DNA of 64,000 nucleotides. Origin: Hominenteromicrobium mulieris. GTDB lineage: Bacteria > Bacillota > Clostridia > Oscillospirales > Acutalibacteraceae. Positions 52,655 to 64,000 of this stretch are shown here, piece after piece (position 1 is the first letter of the stretch; each line of letters starts with the position of its first letter). Below the pieces are notes generated by a model. The model did not search any database and was not told the origin of the DNA. It saw only the letters and a program-made list of their open reading frames with translations. The stretch lies in contig JAJJOY010000006.1 of assembly GCA_021029595.1 (NCBI GenBank), positions 99,564 to 163,563 of the forward strand, read 5' to 3'. The translations under genes were made by a program, and so were the position numbers.

Positions 52655-53497
52655 TCAGTCCTTCGGGACTTTGACCCAGATGCCGGGGGTCTTTTCGGCT
52701 TCCATAAGGGCGCCCCAGGCGCTGATGATGGAGAGCGTCTCGCTGTGCGGGGCAGGGATGGTGCCGTTTTTGAAGAACTCGACGAGCGCCTCAATGAAGT
52801 GGCGGAAGTAATCGGAGCAAATTTCCAGTACGGAATTTTCCGTGGAGCGCGCAATGTTCATCATGAACGGCGAGCCCTTTGCGTAGCCGGAAAGCGTTGC
52901 GGTGCGGCCGTCCGCAAAGCGCAGAACGCCGGTGTACACCTCGTCGTTTGTCAGGTGCATGACTTCCGTCGCGGGAGCCTGCATCATCATGAAGATCGGC
53001 TCCAGCTGGTGGATGGCGTAATCCTCAAAACCGTTCGGACCCCATGTATTGACGCCCTTGATGTTCGTTTTATCCGCTGCCTGATACTCCTCCGCAAAAC
53101 GCAGCGCGGAAGACGACCAGCACGGCGTGCCGCTCTGCTCGGCAAGGTCGAGCATACGCTTTGCAGCGAAGTGATCCGGCGCGAAGGTTTTATCCACATA
53201 ACAGCGCTTGCCGGAGCGCAGCGCGAGGTTTGCGAGTTCTTCGTGCTTTTTCGGGTCGCGCGGGGCGAGCACGAGCAGAACGTCACTCTTTTCGATGAGC
53301 TCCTCCTGCGTCATCATGCGGGTGAGGCCGTATTTTTCGCACCATGCGTCCGTTGTGAGGCCGTCCTCGGGGCTGTCGATTTCAGCCCAGGCGTACACGG
53401 CTTCTACCTCGCCGTTTGAGTAATCGCGCAGCATGTGAACGTAGTTATTGGCGTGCCACTCGTCTAAATAGTAATCGATAAAACCGACTTTGATCAT
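52655..53497 (-). CDS. Gfo/Idh/MocA-like oxidoreductase
   Basis: A 280-residue protein with a degenerate nucleotide-binding start (MIKVGFIDYYLDEWHANNYVHML) in place of the usual GxGxxG, and a DKTFAPD segment where EKP normally lies. It may therefore bind cofactor unusually or not at all. The later part (GFEDYAIHQLEPIFMMM) keeps the place of the catalytic His. ATG 53497 follows AAAGGAG; a longer frame has no ribosome site. The substrate is unknown. It is a single gene between two terminators. Confidence 0.75.
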   Translation of the reverse strand: MIKVGFIDYYLDEWHANNYVHMLRDYSNGEVEAVYAWAEIDSPEDGLTTDAWCEKYGLTRMMTQEELIEKSDVLLVLAPRDPKKHEELANLALRSGKRCYVDKTFAPDHFAAKRMLDLAEQSGTPCWSSSALRFAEEYQAADKTNIKGVNTWGPNGFEDYAIHQLEPIFMMMQAPATEVMHLTNDEVYTGVLRFADGRTATLSGYAKGSPFMMNIARSTENSVLEICSDYFRHFIEALVEFFKNGTIPAPHSETLSIISAWGALMEAEKTPGIWVKVPKD

Positions 53498-53650
53498 GCT
53501 TTTGACTCCTTTAAACTGAATTTCAATACAACTTTCCGGCGTACTTTTCCGCCGGTATTCGCGTTCATTATAGCACATTCCGCCGTTTTGTACCGCAGTT
53601 TTTGCGAAATTTCGAAAGTTCATGAAAAAAGCAAACCCTTTGTGTGAAAT

Positions 53651-53690
53651 ATGCAAAAAGCGTCCCGAATGCTCGGAACGCTTTTTGCAT
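53651..53690. terminator. Terminator of the ATP synthase operon
   Basis: ATGCAAAAAGCGT and ACGCTTTTTGCAT pair, with CCGA/TCGG inside the stem. It lies 30 nt past the atpC stop. Confidence 0.8.
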
Positions 53691-53720
53691 ATTTGGAAAT
53701 TCGGTGTGGTTTTTGCCGCC

Positions 53721-54127
53721 TTATCTCGCGTTTTTCTTGACGCGCAGGCGGTTGATGGCGCGGGCAAGGTTCGCCTGCGCAGTGCGGTATTCGCGCACGC
53801 TGCGCTTTTGGAGGATGGCCTCCTTCGCCTCATCGGCGGCGCGCTGTGCACGTTTGGCATCGATCTCTTCCGGGTACTCGGCGGAGTCTACAAGCACGAG
53901 GATATCGTTGCCCTCGACCTTCACCATGCCCTCGGAAACGGCAGCGGTGCGCCACTCCTTACCCGGTGCGCGGTAAGAGAGCACGCCCGGCACGACGGCG
54001 GAGATCATATTGCTGTGACCCGCCAGAATGCCGTACTGGCCGACCGTTGTGGGCACGACAAGCGACTCGCACTCGCCCTCGAAAAAGACCTTATCGGCTT
54101 CAAGCAGGTGCATCTGAAATGTACGCA

Positions 54128-54128
<1 letters not shown>
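53721..54128 (-). CDS. atpC: ATP synthase F1 subunit epsilon
   Basis: A 135-residue epsilon subunit. The beta-sandwich (TFQMHLLEADKVFFEGECESLVVPTTVGQYGILAGHSNMI) and the C-terminal helical hairpin (RAQRAADEAKEAILQKRS…) are both present. It is part of the central stalk and inhibits ATP hydrolysis. It starts on the last base of the atpD stop (TGATG), so it is coupled to beta. It is the last gene of the operon. Confidence 0.95.
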
Positions 54129-56436
<2,308 letters not shown>

Positions 56437-56460
56437 AGCGAAAACCGCCTTTCCGAGCGC

Positions 56461-58218
56461 TTACGCGTTCTGCGGGTTTTCCGCCTTGTACTTTTCGAGG
56501 AATTCCTTCGCGACTTTCAAAATCTCTTCGCGGTCGGGATCGGAAAGCTGACCGGTGGTATCGACACGGCGGCAGACATCGCTCATATTCTTCTCGGCGT
56601 ACTTGATGAGCTCCGTGTGGAAACGACCCATATCATCAAGCGGGACGTCCTGCATGACGTGGTGCAGGGCGGAGACGAGCGTGATGACCTGATCGTGCTG
56701 GCTCATCGGATGGTACTGCGGCTGACGCAGCAGACGCATGAGGCTCTGACCGTAGGTGAGCTGACGCTTTGTGGTCTCGTCGAGGTCGCTGGAGAACTGG
56801 GTGAAAACTTCCATTTCGCGGTACTGGGCAAGGTCCAGACGGATGCCGCCCGCTGCCTTTTTCATGGCCTTTGTCTGGGCGTCGCCGCCGACACGGGAAA
56901 CCGAAAGACCGACGTTAACAGCCGGACGCTGGCCGGAGAAGAACAGGTCGCTCTCAAGGAAGATCTGACCGTCTGTGATGGAAATAATGTTCGTCGGAAT
57001 GTAAGCGGAAACGTCGCCCGCCTGCGTTTCAACAATCGGCAAGGCCGTCATACTGCCGCCGCCGAGTGCATCGGAAAGATGCGCAGAGCGCTCCAACAAA
57101 CGGGAATGCAGGTAGAAAACGTCACCCGGATACGCTTCACGACCCGGGGAACGCTCCAAAAGCAGGCTCAGTGCACGGTACGCAATGGCGTGCTTTGAAA
57201 GGTCATCGTACACGATGAGGACATCTCTGCCCTGATACATGAAGTGCTCGCCGAGTGCGCAGCCGGCATACGGTGCGATGTATTGCAAGGAAGCCGGGTC
57301 ACTGGCAGATGCGTTGACAACGATGGTGTAATCCATGGCGCCGCGGCGCTTTAAGGTCTCCACAAGCTGTGCGACGGAGCTGGACTTCTGACCGATGGCG
57401 ACATAGATGCAAACGACGTTCTTGCCCTTCTGGTTCAAAATGGTATCGAGCGCGACGGCGGTTTTACCGGTCTGGCGGTCGCCGATGATAAGCTCACGCT
57501 GGCCACGACCGATCGGGAACATGGAATCGATGGCGAGAAGACCGGTTTCTATAGGCGCGTTGACCGGCTGGCGGTCGATGATGCCCGGTGCGGGGCACTC
57601 GATGGGGCGGTAGCCCTCGGCGCTGATGTCACCCTTGCCGTCGATCGGCGTACCGAGTGCATCGACAACACGGCCGAGGAAGCCGTCGCCGACCGGGATA
57701 CCGGCGGTCTTGCCGCTTCTGCGCACAAGGCTGCCCTCGGTGATCTCGGCATCGTCGCCAAAGAGGACACAGCCGATCTCATTGCGGCGCAGGTCCTGCA
57801 CCATGCCCTTAACGCCGGAGGAGAACAGGAGAATCTCGCCGTAGGCGGCATGCTCAAGGCCACTGACAACGGCGATCTCATCGCCAACGGTGAGAACCGT
57901 ACCGGTCTCTTCCGCTTCTGCGGACGGGGTAAAATCTTCAACGGCTTCCTTCATCAGCGGAATGACGGAATCGCTGCCGGACTTTAACGCCTTTAGCTTT
58001 TCTTCAAACTGGCGCAGACGGCTTTTGAGGCTCCAATCGTACACATCGGTGCCGACGGTAAGCGTGAAGCCGTTCAGCATTTTATCTTCTTCAAAGGTGA
58101 GCGGAATCTCACGGCCATAGGTACGCAGCAGGAATTCCGCAAAGCGTTTTTCCTGTTCGGCATCCGGGCGGCGGCTGCCGCGGAGAACGGCTACGGCCTT
58201 TTCATCTGCATTACGCAT
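56461..58218 (-). CDS. atpA: ATP synthase alpha with fused delta C-terminal domain
   Basis: A 585-residue protein, about 75 longer than usual alpha. Residues ~1-80 match the C-terminal domain of the delta subunit: EEDKMLNGFTLTVGTDVYD then WSLKSRLRQFEEKLKAL, compare E. coli delta [20 protein letters not shown] then VRGRLERLADVL. Alpha proper follows from ~82, with its N-terminal helix (SVIPLMKEAVEDF), P-loop GDRQTGKT (246-253), the arginine-finger region AVNVGLSVSRVGG and a normal C-terminus. ATG 58218 overlaps atpF by 8 nt. No separate atpH lies between atpF and this gene, so the delta N-terminal bundle is missing from the operon. Confidence 0.9.
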   Translation of the reverse strand: MRNADEKAVAVLRGSRRPDAEQEKRFAEFLLRTYGREIPLTFEEDKMLNGFTLTVGTDVYDWSLKSRLRQFEEKLKALKSGSDSVIPLMKEAVEDFTPSAEAEETGTVLTVGDEIAVVSGLEHAAYGEILLFSSGVKGMVQDLRRNEIGCVLFGDDAEITEGSLVRRSGKTAGIPVGDGFLGRVVDALGTPIDGKGDISAEGYRPIECPAPGIIDRQPVNAPIETGLLAIDSMFPIGRGQRELIIGDRQTGKTAVALDTILNQKGKNVVCIYVAIGQKSSSVAQLVETLKRRGAMDYTIVVNASASDPASLQYIAPYAGCALGEHFMYQGRDVLIVYDDLSKHAIAYRALSLLLERSPGREAYPGDVFYLHSRLLERSAHLSDALGGGSMTALPIVETQAGDVSAYIPTNIISITDGQIFLESDLFFSGQRPAVNVGLSVSRVGGDAQTKAMKKAAGGIRLDLAQYREMEVFTQFSSDLDETTKRQLTYGQSLMRLLRQPQYHPMSQHDQVITLVSALHHVMQDVPLDDMGRFHTELIKYAEKNMSDVCRRVDTTGQLSDPDREEILKVAKEFLEKYKAENPQNA

Positions 58219-58708
58219 TCGGCTCTCCCCTCTCTGCCTGATCGAGGAACGCGTCATACGGATCGCCGTCTTTATAAACAAGCTTCTTGGTCGCTTCCAT
58301 AGCGAGCTCGGTAAGCTCCTTCTGTGCGTCTGCGATCATCTTATCATGTACACGGGCAGCATCCTTCTGCGCATCGGCGACGATCTTATCCGCCTGTGCA
58401 TGGGCATCGGAAAGCTGCTGCTGTACGCTGCGGTCGAGCTCTTTCTGCGCTTCGGTTCTCTTTGCGCTGATCTCGCCCTCAACGGACTTGAGCTGCTCCT
58501 GATAATCCGCCTTGATCTTTTCGGCGGAATCGAGTTCACTTTGGGCCTTCTGTGCCATTTCGGCATAATGCGCTTCGCGCTTTGCCATGAAGTTCTTGAC
58601 CGGCTTGTACAAAAGGAAATACAGGCCGCCGAACAAAATGACGAAATTCAGTACATGCAGCAAAATCTGCTGCCAATCAATATTCAGTGGGATGTTCACG
58701 ATCTGCAC
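58211..58708 (-). CDS. atpF: ATP synthase Fo subunit b
   Basis: A 165-residue stator subunit. One N-terminal membrane helix (WQQILLHVLNFVILFGGLYFLL) is followed by KPVKNFMAKRE and a long heptad helix rich in Ala, Lys and Glu. The C-terminus ends …DAFLDQAERGEPNA, with no delta fusion on this subunit. It should contact the delta-like domain carried by alpha. Confidence 0.93.
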   Translation of the reverse strand: MQIVNIPLNIDWQQILLHVLNFVILFGGLYFLLYKPVKNFMAKREAHYAEMAQKAQSELDSAEKIKADYQEQLKSVEGEISAKRTEAQKELDRSVQQQLSDAHAQADKIVADAQKDAARVHDKMIADAQKELTELAMEATKKLVYKDGDPYDAFLDQAERGEPNA

Positions 58709-58714
58709 TCTCCT

Positions 58715-59957
<1,243 letters not shown>

Positions 59958-60171
59958 TGTTTTTCCCTTTCTTTCTCAAAATTTTACCTTCCATTTCAAT
60001 ATCACCGGGCAAAAATTCCCCCTTCAGCGCTGCGCCCCAAAAGGGCACACGACCGCATCTTTCGCCGCTGTGAACAGCAGCAACAAGACACGGTCACAAG
60101 AGCACACGTTTTTGTTGACATTGACCAAATATCTTGTTACTTTTTTGTAAACTGTATTTGGAAGCATCTGT

Positions 60172-60200
60172 ATTATACGCACATTAAATAGAATTGTAAA
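60172..60200 (-). promoter_or_regulatory. atp: Promoter of the ATP synthase operon
   Basis: On the minus strand, TTTACA (60195-60200) and TATAAT (60172-60177) have a 17-bp spacer. The leader to atpB is about 210 nt. The rest of 59958-60400 shows no gene; it also holds the plus-strand amidohydrolase promoter. Confidence 0.75.
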
Positions 60201-60340
60201 ATGTTATATTGACATATCTACTATTTCATTTTTGATATTTTAGTAAGCTGTATGGAATTTCATTATGCCGTGCGCTATTTTTCTCTTTACGAATAAAAAC
60301 AAGATGGAACGGCGCGCGGGAAAAGTCAGGCTTTTTCAAC

Positions 60341-60370
60341 TTGACAGGGGCTTTCCCCTTGTTTTATACT
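60341..60370 (+). promoter_or_regulatory. Promoter of the amidohydrolase gene
   Basis: TTGACA (60341-60346) and TATACT (60365-60370), spacer 18 bp, 30 nt before the start codon. Confidence 0.65.
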
Positions 60371-60400
60371 GGAGAAAACGGATGGAAACGGGGAGACAAT

Positions 60401-61990
60401 ATGCGGACGGTTTATAAAAACGGCACGATTTACACGGGAAACGGCTTTGTGACGGATTTTGCGGTGGAAAACGGGAAATTCTGCTTTGTGGGCGAGACGG
60501 ATAAAGCCACGGCAGATGAAGTAGTCGATTTAGGCGGAAAATTCGTCTGCGCGGGGTTTAATGACTCACACATGCATGTGCTGAACCTCGGCAATGTGCT
60601 GACAATGGCGAACCTCGGCGCGCACACGACGTCTTTAAAGGAGATGCTCGACTGTCTGCGCACCTATATAAAGGAAACGGGCGTAACACCCGGCACGTGG
60701 GTGCAGGGGCGCGGCTTTAACCACGATTATTTTGCAGACGAGCGCCGCTTTCCGACGCGGTGGGATTTGGATTCTGTCTCTACCGAACACCCGATCTGCA
60801 TTACGCGGGCATGCGGGCACATCTGCGTAGTGAACTCGAAGGCGCTGGAAGTGTTGGGCATTACGAAGGACACGCCGCAAGTGGCGGGCGGCAGCTTTGC
60901 TTTAGATGAAAACGGCGAGCCGAACGGGCAGTTTTTTGAAAACGCCGTAGCGGTGGTGTACGCGGGCATTCCGGAGCCGGATGAGGCGCAGCTGTGTGCA
61001 ATGCTGCGCGCCTCCTGCAAGCGGCTGAACCGTTACGGCATCACCTCTTGCCAAAGCGACGACTACGAGACGTTCCCCGGTGTGCCGTACAAGACGGTGC
61101 AGAAGCTTTTGAGAACGCCGGGGCTGATGACGGTGCGCGTGAACGAGCAGGCACAGTTTACGAACGTAGAGGCGCTTTCTGAATATATCGAGAGCGGCGA
61201 TGCGTATTTTGAAGACGATATGTTCCGCGCGGGACCGCTGAAGATCATCTCGGACGGGTCGCTCGGCGCACGCACAGCGTGTTTAAGCCGCCCGTATGCA
61301 GACGATGAGAACGCACGCGGCATTCCGCTATACACGAATGCGGAATTGAACGGGCTTATCTCTCTTGCGAACGAAAAGGGACTTTCCGTTGCGGTACACG
61401 CCATCGGCGACGGGGCGCTCGACAACGTATTGGACGCTTACGAAAAGGCGCTTCATGAGCACCCGCGCGACGACCACCGACATGGCATCGTGCACTGCCA
61501 GATTGTGCGGCGTGACCAGATTGAGCGCATGAAGGAATTAAAGCTGCGCGTGAATTTGCAGTCGATCTTCCTCGACTACGACACGCACATTGTGCGCGAG
61601 CGTGTGGGCGATGAATTGGCGAGCACAAGTTACCCGGCTAAGACGCTTTTGAACGCGCGCATTCCGTTCTCGAACGGCTCGGACGCGCCGGTGGAGGAGC
61701 CGAACGTGATGCGCGGCATGGAATGCGCGGTGACGCGGCGAAGCATTGGCTCAACGGACGCACCGTATCGCCCGGAGGAAGCGCTGACGGTACGGGAGGC
61801 CATCGACTCGTTTACAAAAAGCGGCGCGGTAGCATCATTTGAGGAAGGCAAAAAGGGCGAGATTGCAAACGGACAGCTTGCGGACTTTGTGGTGCTTTCC
61901 GAAGATCCGTTCAAGGCGGACGCCAACACGCTGCACCGTATTGAAGCCAAGGCGACGTATTTGGGCGGCAAATGCGTTTACAAAAAATAA
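60401..61990 (+). CDS. YtcJ-like metal-dependent amidohydrolase
   Basis: A 529-residue amidohydrolase of the Amidohydro_3/YtcJ group. It has the metal-binding HxH in FNDSHMHVLNLG, an early GTWVQGRGFNHD, SDGSLGARTACLSRPY, the AVHAIGDGALDNVLDAYE His motif, and NGSDAPVEEPN near the end, then the typical C-terminal GQLADFVVLSEDPF. The substrate is unknown; relatives hydrolyse amides or N-acylated amino acids. ATG 60401 follows GGGGAG. Confidence 0.85.
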   Translation: MRTVYKNGTIYTGNGFVTDFAVENGKFCFVGETDKATADEVVDLGGKFVCAGFNDSHMHVLNLGNVLTMANLGAHTTSLKEMLDCLRTYIKETGVTPGTWVQGRGFNHDYFADERRFPTRWDLDSVSTEHPICITRACGHICVVNSKALEVLGITKDTPQVAGGSFALDENGEPNGQFFENAVAVVYAGIPEPDEAQLCAMLRASCKRLNRYGITSCQSDDYETFPGVPYKTVQKLLRTPGLMTVRVNEQAQFTNVEALSEYIESGDAYFEDDMFRAGPLKIISDGSLGARTACLSRPYADDENARGIPLYTNAELNGLISLANEKGLSVAVHAIGDGALDNVLDAYEKALHEHPRDDHRHGIVHCQIVRRDQIERMKELKLRVNLQSIFLDYDTHIVRERVGDELASTSYPAKTLLNARIPFSNGSDAPVEEPNVMRGMECAVTRRSIGSTDAPYRPEEALTVREAIDSFTKSGAVASFEEGKKGEIANGQLADFVVLSEDPFKADANTLHRIEAKATYLGGKCVYKK

Positions 61991-62003
61991 AACGATGAAA
62001 ATT

Positions 62004-62034
62004 CCGGGTAAGGCTTGTCTTTGCCCGGTTTTCG
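62004..62034 (+). terminator. Terminator after the amidohydrolase gene
   Basis: CCGGGTAAG and CTTTGCCCGG form an imperfect stem followed by TTTTCGTTT. Confidence 0.6.
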
Positions 62035-62096
62035 TTTATAATGGATAGGGCGCGTGTATTCGGTGCGCTGCTTATTTTTCTCAGGGGAGAACATCT

Positions 62097-63416
62097 ATGG
62101 GTAAATTTACATTTCATCCGGTCAAATCGCTGCAGTCTGATCCGAAACTGCGCATGCTGTGCCTTTTCGGCATTGAGGGCTTTTTATTGCAGTATGCCGT
62201 TTCGCTTTACTCGCTGGCGAACAATTTGTATGCGACGAATCTTGGCGCGACGGACACGCAGATCGGCCTTGTGCAGATGGTGCCGAACATGGTGGCGGGC
62301 ATCTGTATGATTCCGGTGGGATTCCTTGCGAACCGTACGAAGACGAGCCGCACGGTGCCGTTCATACTGGCGCTGTTTTTGAGCGCGGCGTATTTTGCTT
62401 ACGGCTCTGTGCCGCTGTTCGGCGAGCACCGCATGACGGCATTTTTTGTGTTTCTCGGCATGACGGTGGGCGGCATTGCGCTGTATAACGCGCAGTGGCA
62501 GACATTCTTCGGTGACGCGGTGGAGCCGGGCCTGCGCAACAGCGTGTTCACGTTCCGCAGCCGGTGTCTGTTCTTTGTGGGCATTGTGGTGCCGCTTTTG
62601 TGCGGCAATGTCATGACGCTGATGCCGGACACCGAGGGAAAGCTCATTGTGCTGCGCATTTTCTTTTATATTGCAGGCGTATGCATGCTTTTGCAGGCGC
62701 TTGTGCTGCGCCGCATCCCCTGTCCGCCGCGCAAGGCGGAAGAAAAGCAGGAGATGGGACTGAAAATGTTCCCGGAAGCTTTGAACCAGATGGTACGCAG
62801 CAAGCCGTTCCGCGGCTTTTTCATCTGCATCATGCTGTTTTACCTTTCGTGGCACCTGGACTGGAGCCTTTGGTACATAGCGGAGACAAAATATGCCGGC
62901 ATGAACGAAGCGCAGCTGAGCTTTTTTCAGGCTTTGTGTTCCATTTGCCAGATGATCTTCATCGGCTTTTTCTCGAAGCTGTGCCGCCGCAAATCCGAGC
63001 ATTTTACAATCATTTTTGTATGCGCGGGCTTGCTGCTCTGCCCCATTACGGTGGCTTCTATGACGTTGCTGCCGCAAAGCGCGCGTATGCCGTATTTTAT
63101 GATTCTGGCTCTCATCGGCAACATTCCGCAGGGTGCGACGAACATGTGCGTGGTACAGCTACTTTTGCAGGCGACGCCGAAAAAGAACCGCGCGCTTATC
63201 ATCAGCATTTACACGCTGTTTGTGACGCTGAGTAACTCGCTTCTGCCGTTCTTCGGCGTTTCGGTCTACACGGCGCTCGGCGCGAACGACACGGCGATCT
63301 TCACGGTGAACGTGATCGAATCTGCGGCACGCTTTGGGGTGCTGATTATGATGATCCTTCGTTACCGCATGATGAAGCGCCGCGGTGACTTGTTCCGCCC
63401 GCTGTGTGAAGAGTAA
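62097..63416 (+). CDS. Major facilitator superfamily transporter
   Basis: A 439-residue membrane protein with about 12 hydrophobic segments and a central charged loop (RRIPCPPRKAEEKQEMG). The first half has GATDTQIGLVQMVPNMVAGICMIPVGFLANRTK (MFS motif-A-like loop between helices 2 and 3; key residues G, R and K). No substrate can be read. GGGGAG precedes ATG 62097. The next gene follows after 10 nt, so the two form an operon. Confidence 0.82.
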   Translation: MGKFTFHPVKSLQSDPKLRMLCLFGIEGFLLQYAVSLYSLANNLYATNLGATDTQIGLVQMVPNMVAGICMIPVGFLANRTKTSRTVPFILALFLSAAYFAYGSVPLFGEHRMTAFFVFLGMTVGGIALYNAQWQTFFGDAVEPGLRNSVFTFRSRCLFFVGIVVPLLCGNVMTLMPDTEGKLIVLRIFFYIAGVCMLLQALVLRRIPCPPRKAEEKQEMGLKMFPEALNQMVRSKPFRGFFICIMLFYLSWHLDWSLWYIAETKYAGMNEAQLSFFQALCSICQMIFIGFFSKLCRRKSEHFTIIFVCAGLLLCPITVASMTLLPQSARMPYFMILALIGNIPQGATNMCVVQLLLQATPKKNRALIISIYTLFVTLSNSLLPFFGVSVYTALGANDTAIFTVNVIESAARFGVLIMMILRYRMMKRRGDLFRPLCEE

Positions 63417-63426
63417 GGAGAAACAT

Positions 63427-63810
63427 ATGGCTCTTGTTTTATACCATGTTGAAGACGCTGCGAAGGAAAAGCAGCTTTCCGCGCTGTGCAGAGAACTGCA
63501 CCTGACGGCAAGACGGCTGACGAACGCCGACCGTGACCGCGCAGTTGCAGCGCTGTGCGGCGAGAAAGTGAATGCGAACGTGCAGAAAGCCCCGGCGGGC
63601 TACAAGCTGCCGGAGGTGCTGATTTTCTCCGGCTTTGCGAATGAGATGCTGGACGTGTTCCTTGCGGCGTACAAAAAAGCGGGTATCGCGCCCATTCCGC
63701 TGAAAGCCGTACACACGGAACACAACGACAAATGGAGCCTTTACGCACTGTGCGAGGAGCTGCGCCGCGAGCACGCCGCCATGCTGCTGCGCGGGAGTTT
63801 TGGAAAGTAA
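63427..63810 (+). CDS. DUF3783-like small protein
   Basis: A 127-residue soluble protein with a beta-alpha start (ALVLYHVEDAAKEKQLSALC), then LPEVLIFSGFANEMLDVFLAAYKKAGI and PLKAVHTEHNDKWSLYALCEELRREH, matching the layout of DUF3783 proteins. The function is unknown. ATG 63427 follows AAGGAG. It closes the operon with the MFS gene. Confidence 0.75.
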   Translation: MALVLYHVEDAAKEKQLSALCRELHLTARRLTNADRDRAVAALCGEKVNANVQKAPAGYKLPEVLIFSGFANEMLDVFLAAYKKAGIAPIPLKAVHTEHNDKWSLYALCEELRREHAAMLLRGSFGK

Positions 63811-63830
63811 GGTTATTGATAATTTGAAGA

Positions 63831-64000
63831 TGGAACGACCCCGAGGGTTTGAACCGCACCAGATTATGCGGACAGCACTAAAAGCCCCCATGTAGGATAT
63901 TGAGTTTTAAGCGGAGTGGCGCAGCGACAGCGGTGCCACTCCCGTTTTTGTTTGGATGCGTTCGTGGTTATAGAAGTAAATATACCTGTCGATCAGTTCG
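63831..64000 (-). mobile_element. End of an IS3-family insertion sequence, cut by the window
   Basis: The element probably begins near 63831 (TGGAACGACCCC), 20 bp past the DUF3783 stop, and runs off the right edge. The terminal stretch contains a short hairpin CCGCA/TGCGG. The exact end and target duplication cannot be set from one side. Confidence 0.55.
63907..64000 (-). CDS. IS3-family transposase (IS150-type OrfB), C-terminal part
   Basis: The minus strand reads ELIDRYIYFYNHERIQTK and then TGVAPLSLRHSA before a stop at 63907-63909. The YIYFYNxxRIQxK…PxxxR pattern is the C-terminal end of the DDE integrase domain of IS150-type transposases. The catalytic DDE residues lie outside the window. 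The gene looks intact at this end. Confidence 0.85.
   Translation of the reverse strand, partial: ELIDRYIYFYNHERIQTKTGVAPLSLRHSA

Noticed and set aside
63838..63870. GGGTTTGAACCGC, which looks like part of a tRNA T-arm
   Set aside because: No acceptor or anticodon arms fit around it; it belongs to the end of the IS3-family element.

Overview
The window looks like a Gram-positive, low-oxygen gut Clostridia chromosome, probably Oscillospiraceae/Ruminococcaceae. Evidence: strong AGGAGG-type ribosome binding sites throughout, moderately GC-rich core genes, clostridial-style mobile elements with large serine recombinases, TnpV and Cys-rich VLP proteins, YesM/YesN/Lpl-type sugar uptake, and a type I-C CRISPR-Cas locus. 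Species cannot be fixed from the sequence.

Layout. (1) 1-5.85 kb is the end of an integrative element: a hairpin-rich leader, a small conserved protein, three different large serine recombinases in one operon and a 45-residue ORF. Its end cuts a tyrosine integrase (to 6.87 kb) just after the HDLRH motif. (2) 5.9-10.9 kb, minus strand, is the plasmid-like module that owned that integrase: ParB-like protein, ribbon-helix-helix mobilization protein, RepA-type ATPase, Cys-rich VLP protein and a HTH protein, headed by a striking array of five plus two repeats with a ~70-bp period. (3) 10.9-16.5 kb is an AT-richer defence operon: type III mod and res, then two tightly linked genes (about 309 aa soluble and 178 aa with four membrane segments) whose layout recalls lambda RexA/RexB. 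Two copies of a palindrome-plus-half-site module lie upstream of mod. (4) 16.5-19.2 kb holds an AAA-ATPase/PD-(D/E)XK protein, tnpV and gene debris.

(5) 19.25-37.0 kb is a carbohydrate locus. The minus strand carries a lipoprotein solute-binding protein, a YesN-like response regulator, two LplB/LplC-like permeases, a YesM-like kinase, a ThuA-like protein and a Gfo/Idh/MocA oxidoreductase. The plus strand carries a GH31 enzyme with an N-terminal CBM9/DOMON-like domain, a LacI regulator with two periplasmic-binding domains, a TIM-barrel isomerase and a second oxidoreductase. A TTTGCGCAAA palindrome recurs at the lacI and isomerase promoters. The natural reading is uptake of an oligosaccharide, cytoplasmic cleavage by GH31 and redox/isomerase processing of an unusual sugar.

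(6) 37.4-50.5 kb: a membrane zinc-ribbon protein, a SNF2-type helicase, then type I-C CRISPR-Cas (cas3, an inserted hicAB toxin-antitoxin, cas5-cas8c(with internal cas11)-cas7-cas4-cas1-cas2, and a 21-repeat array). (7) 50.8-64 kb is core genome: HAD phosphatase, 3-methyladenine glycosylase, oxidoreductase, the F1Fo ATP synthase operon, amidohydrolase, MFS transporter, DUF3783-like protein and the end of an IS3-family element.

The two observations I rate highest are the ATP synthase, where no separate delta gene exists and a delta C-terminal domain is fused to the N-terminus of alpha, and the Rex-like gene pair co-transcribed with a type III restriction-modification system.
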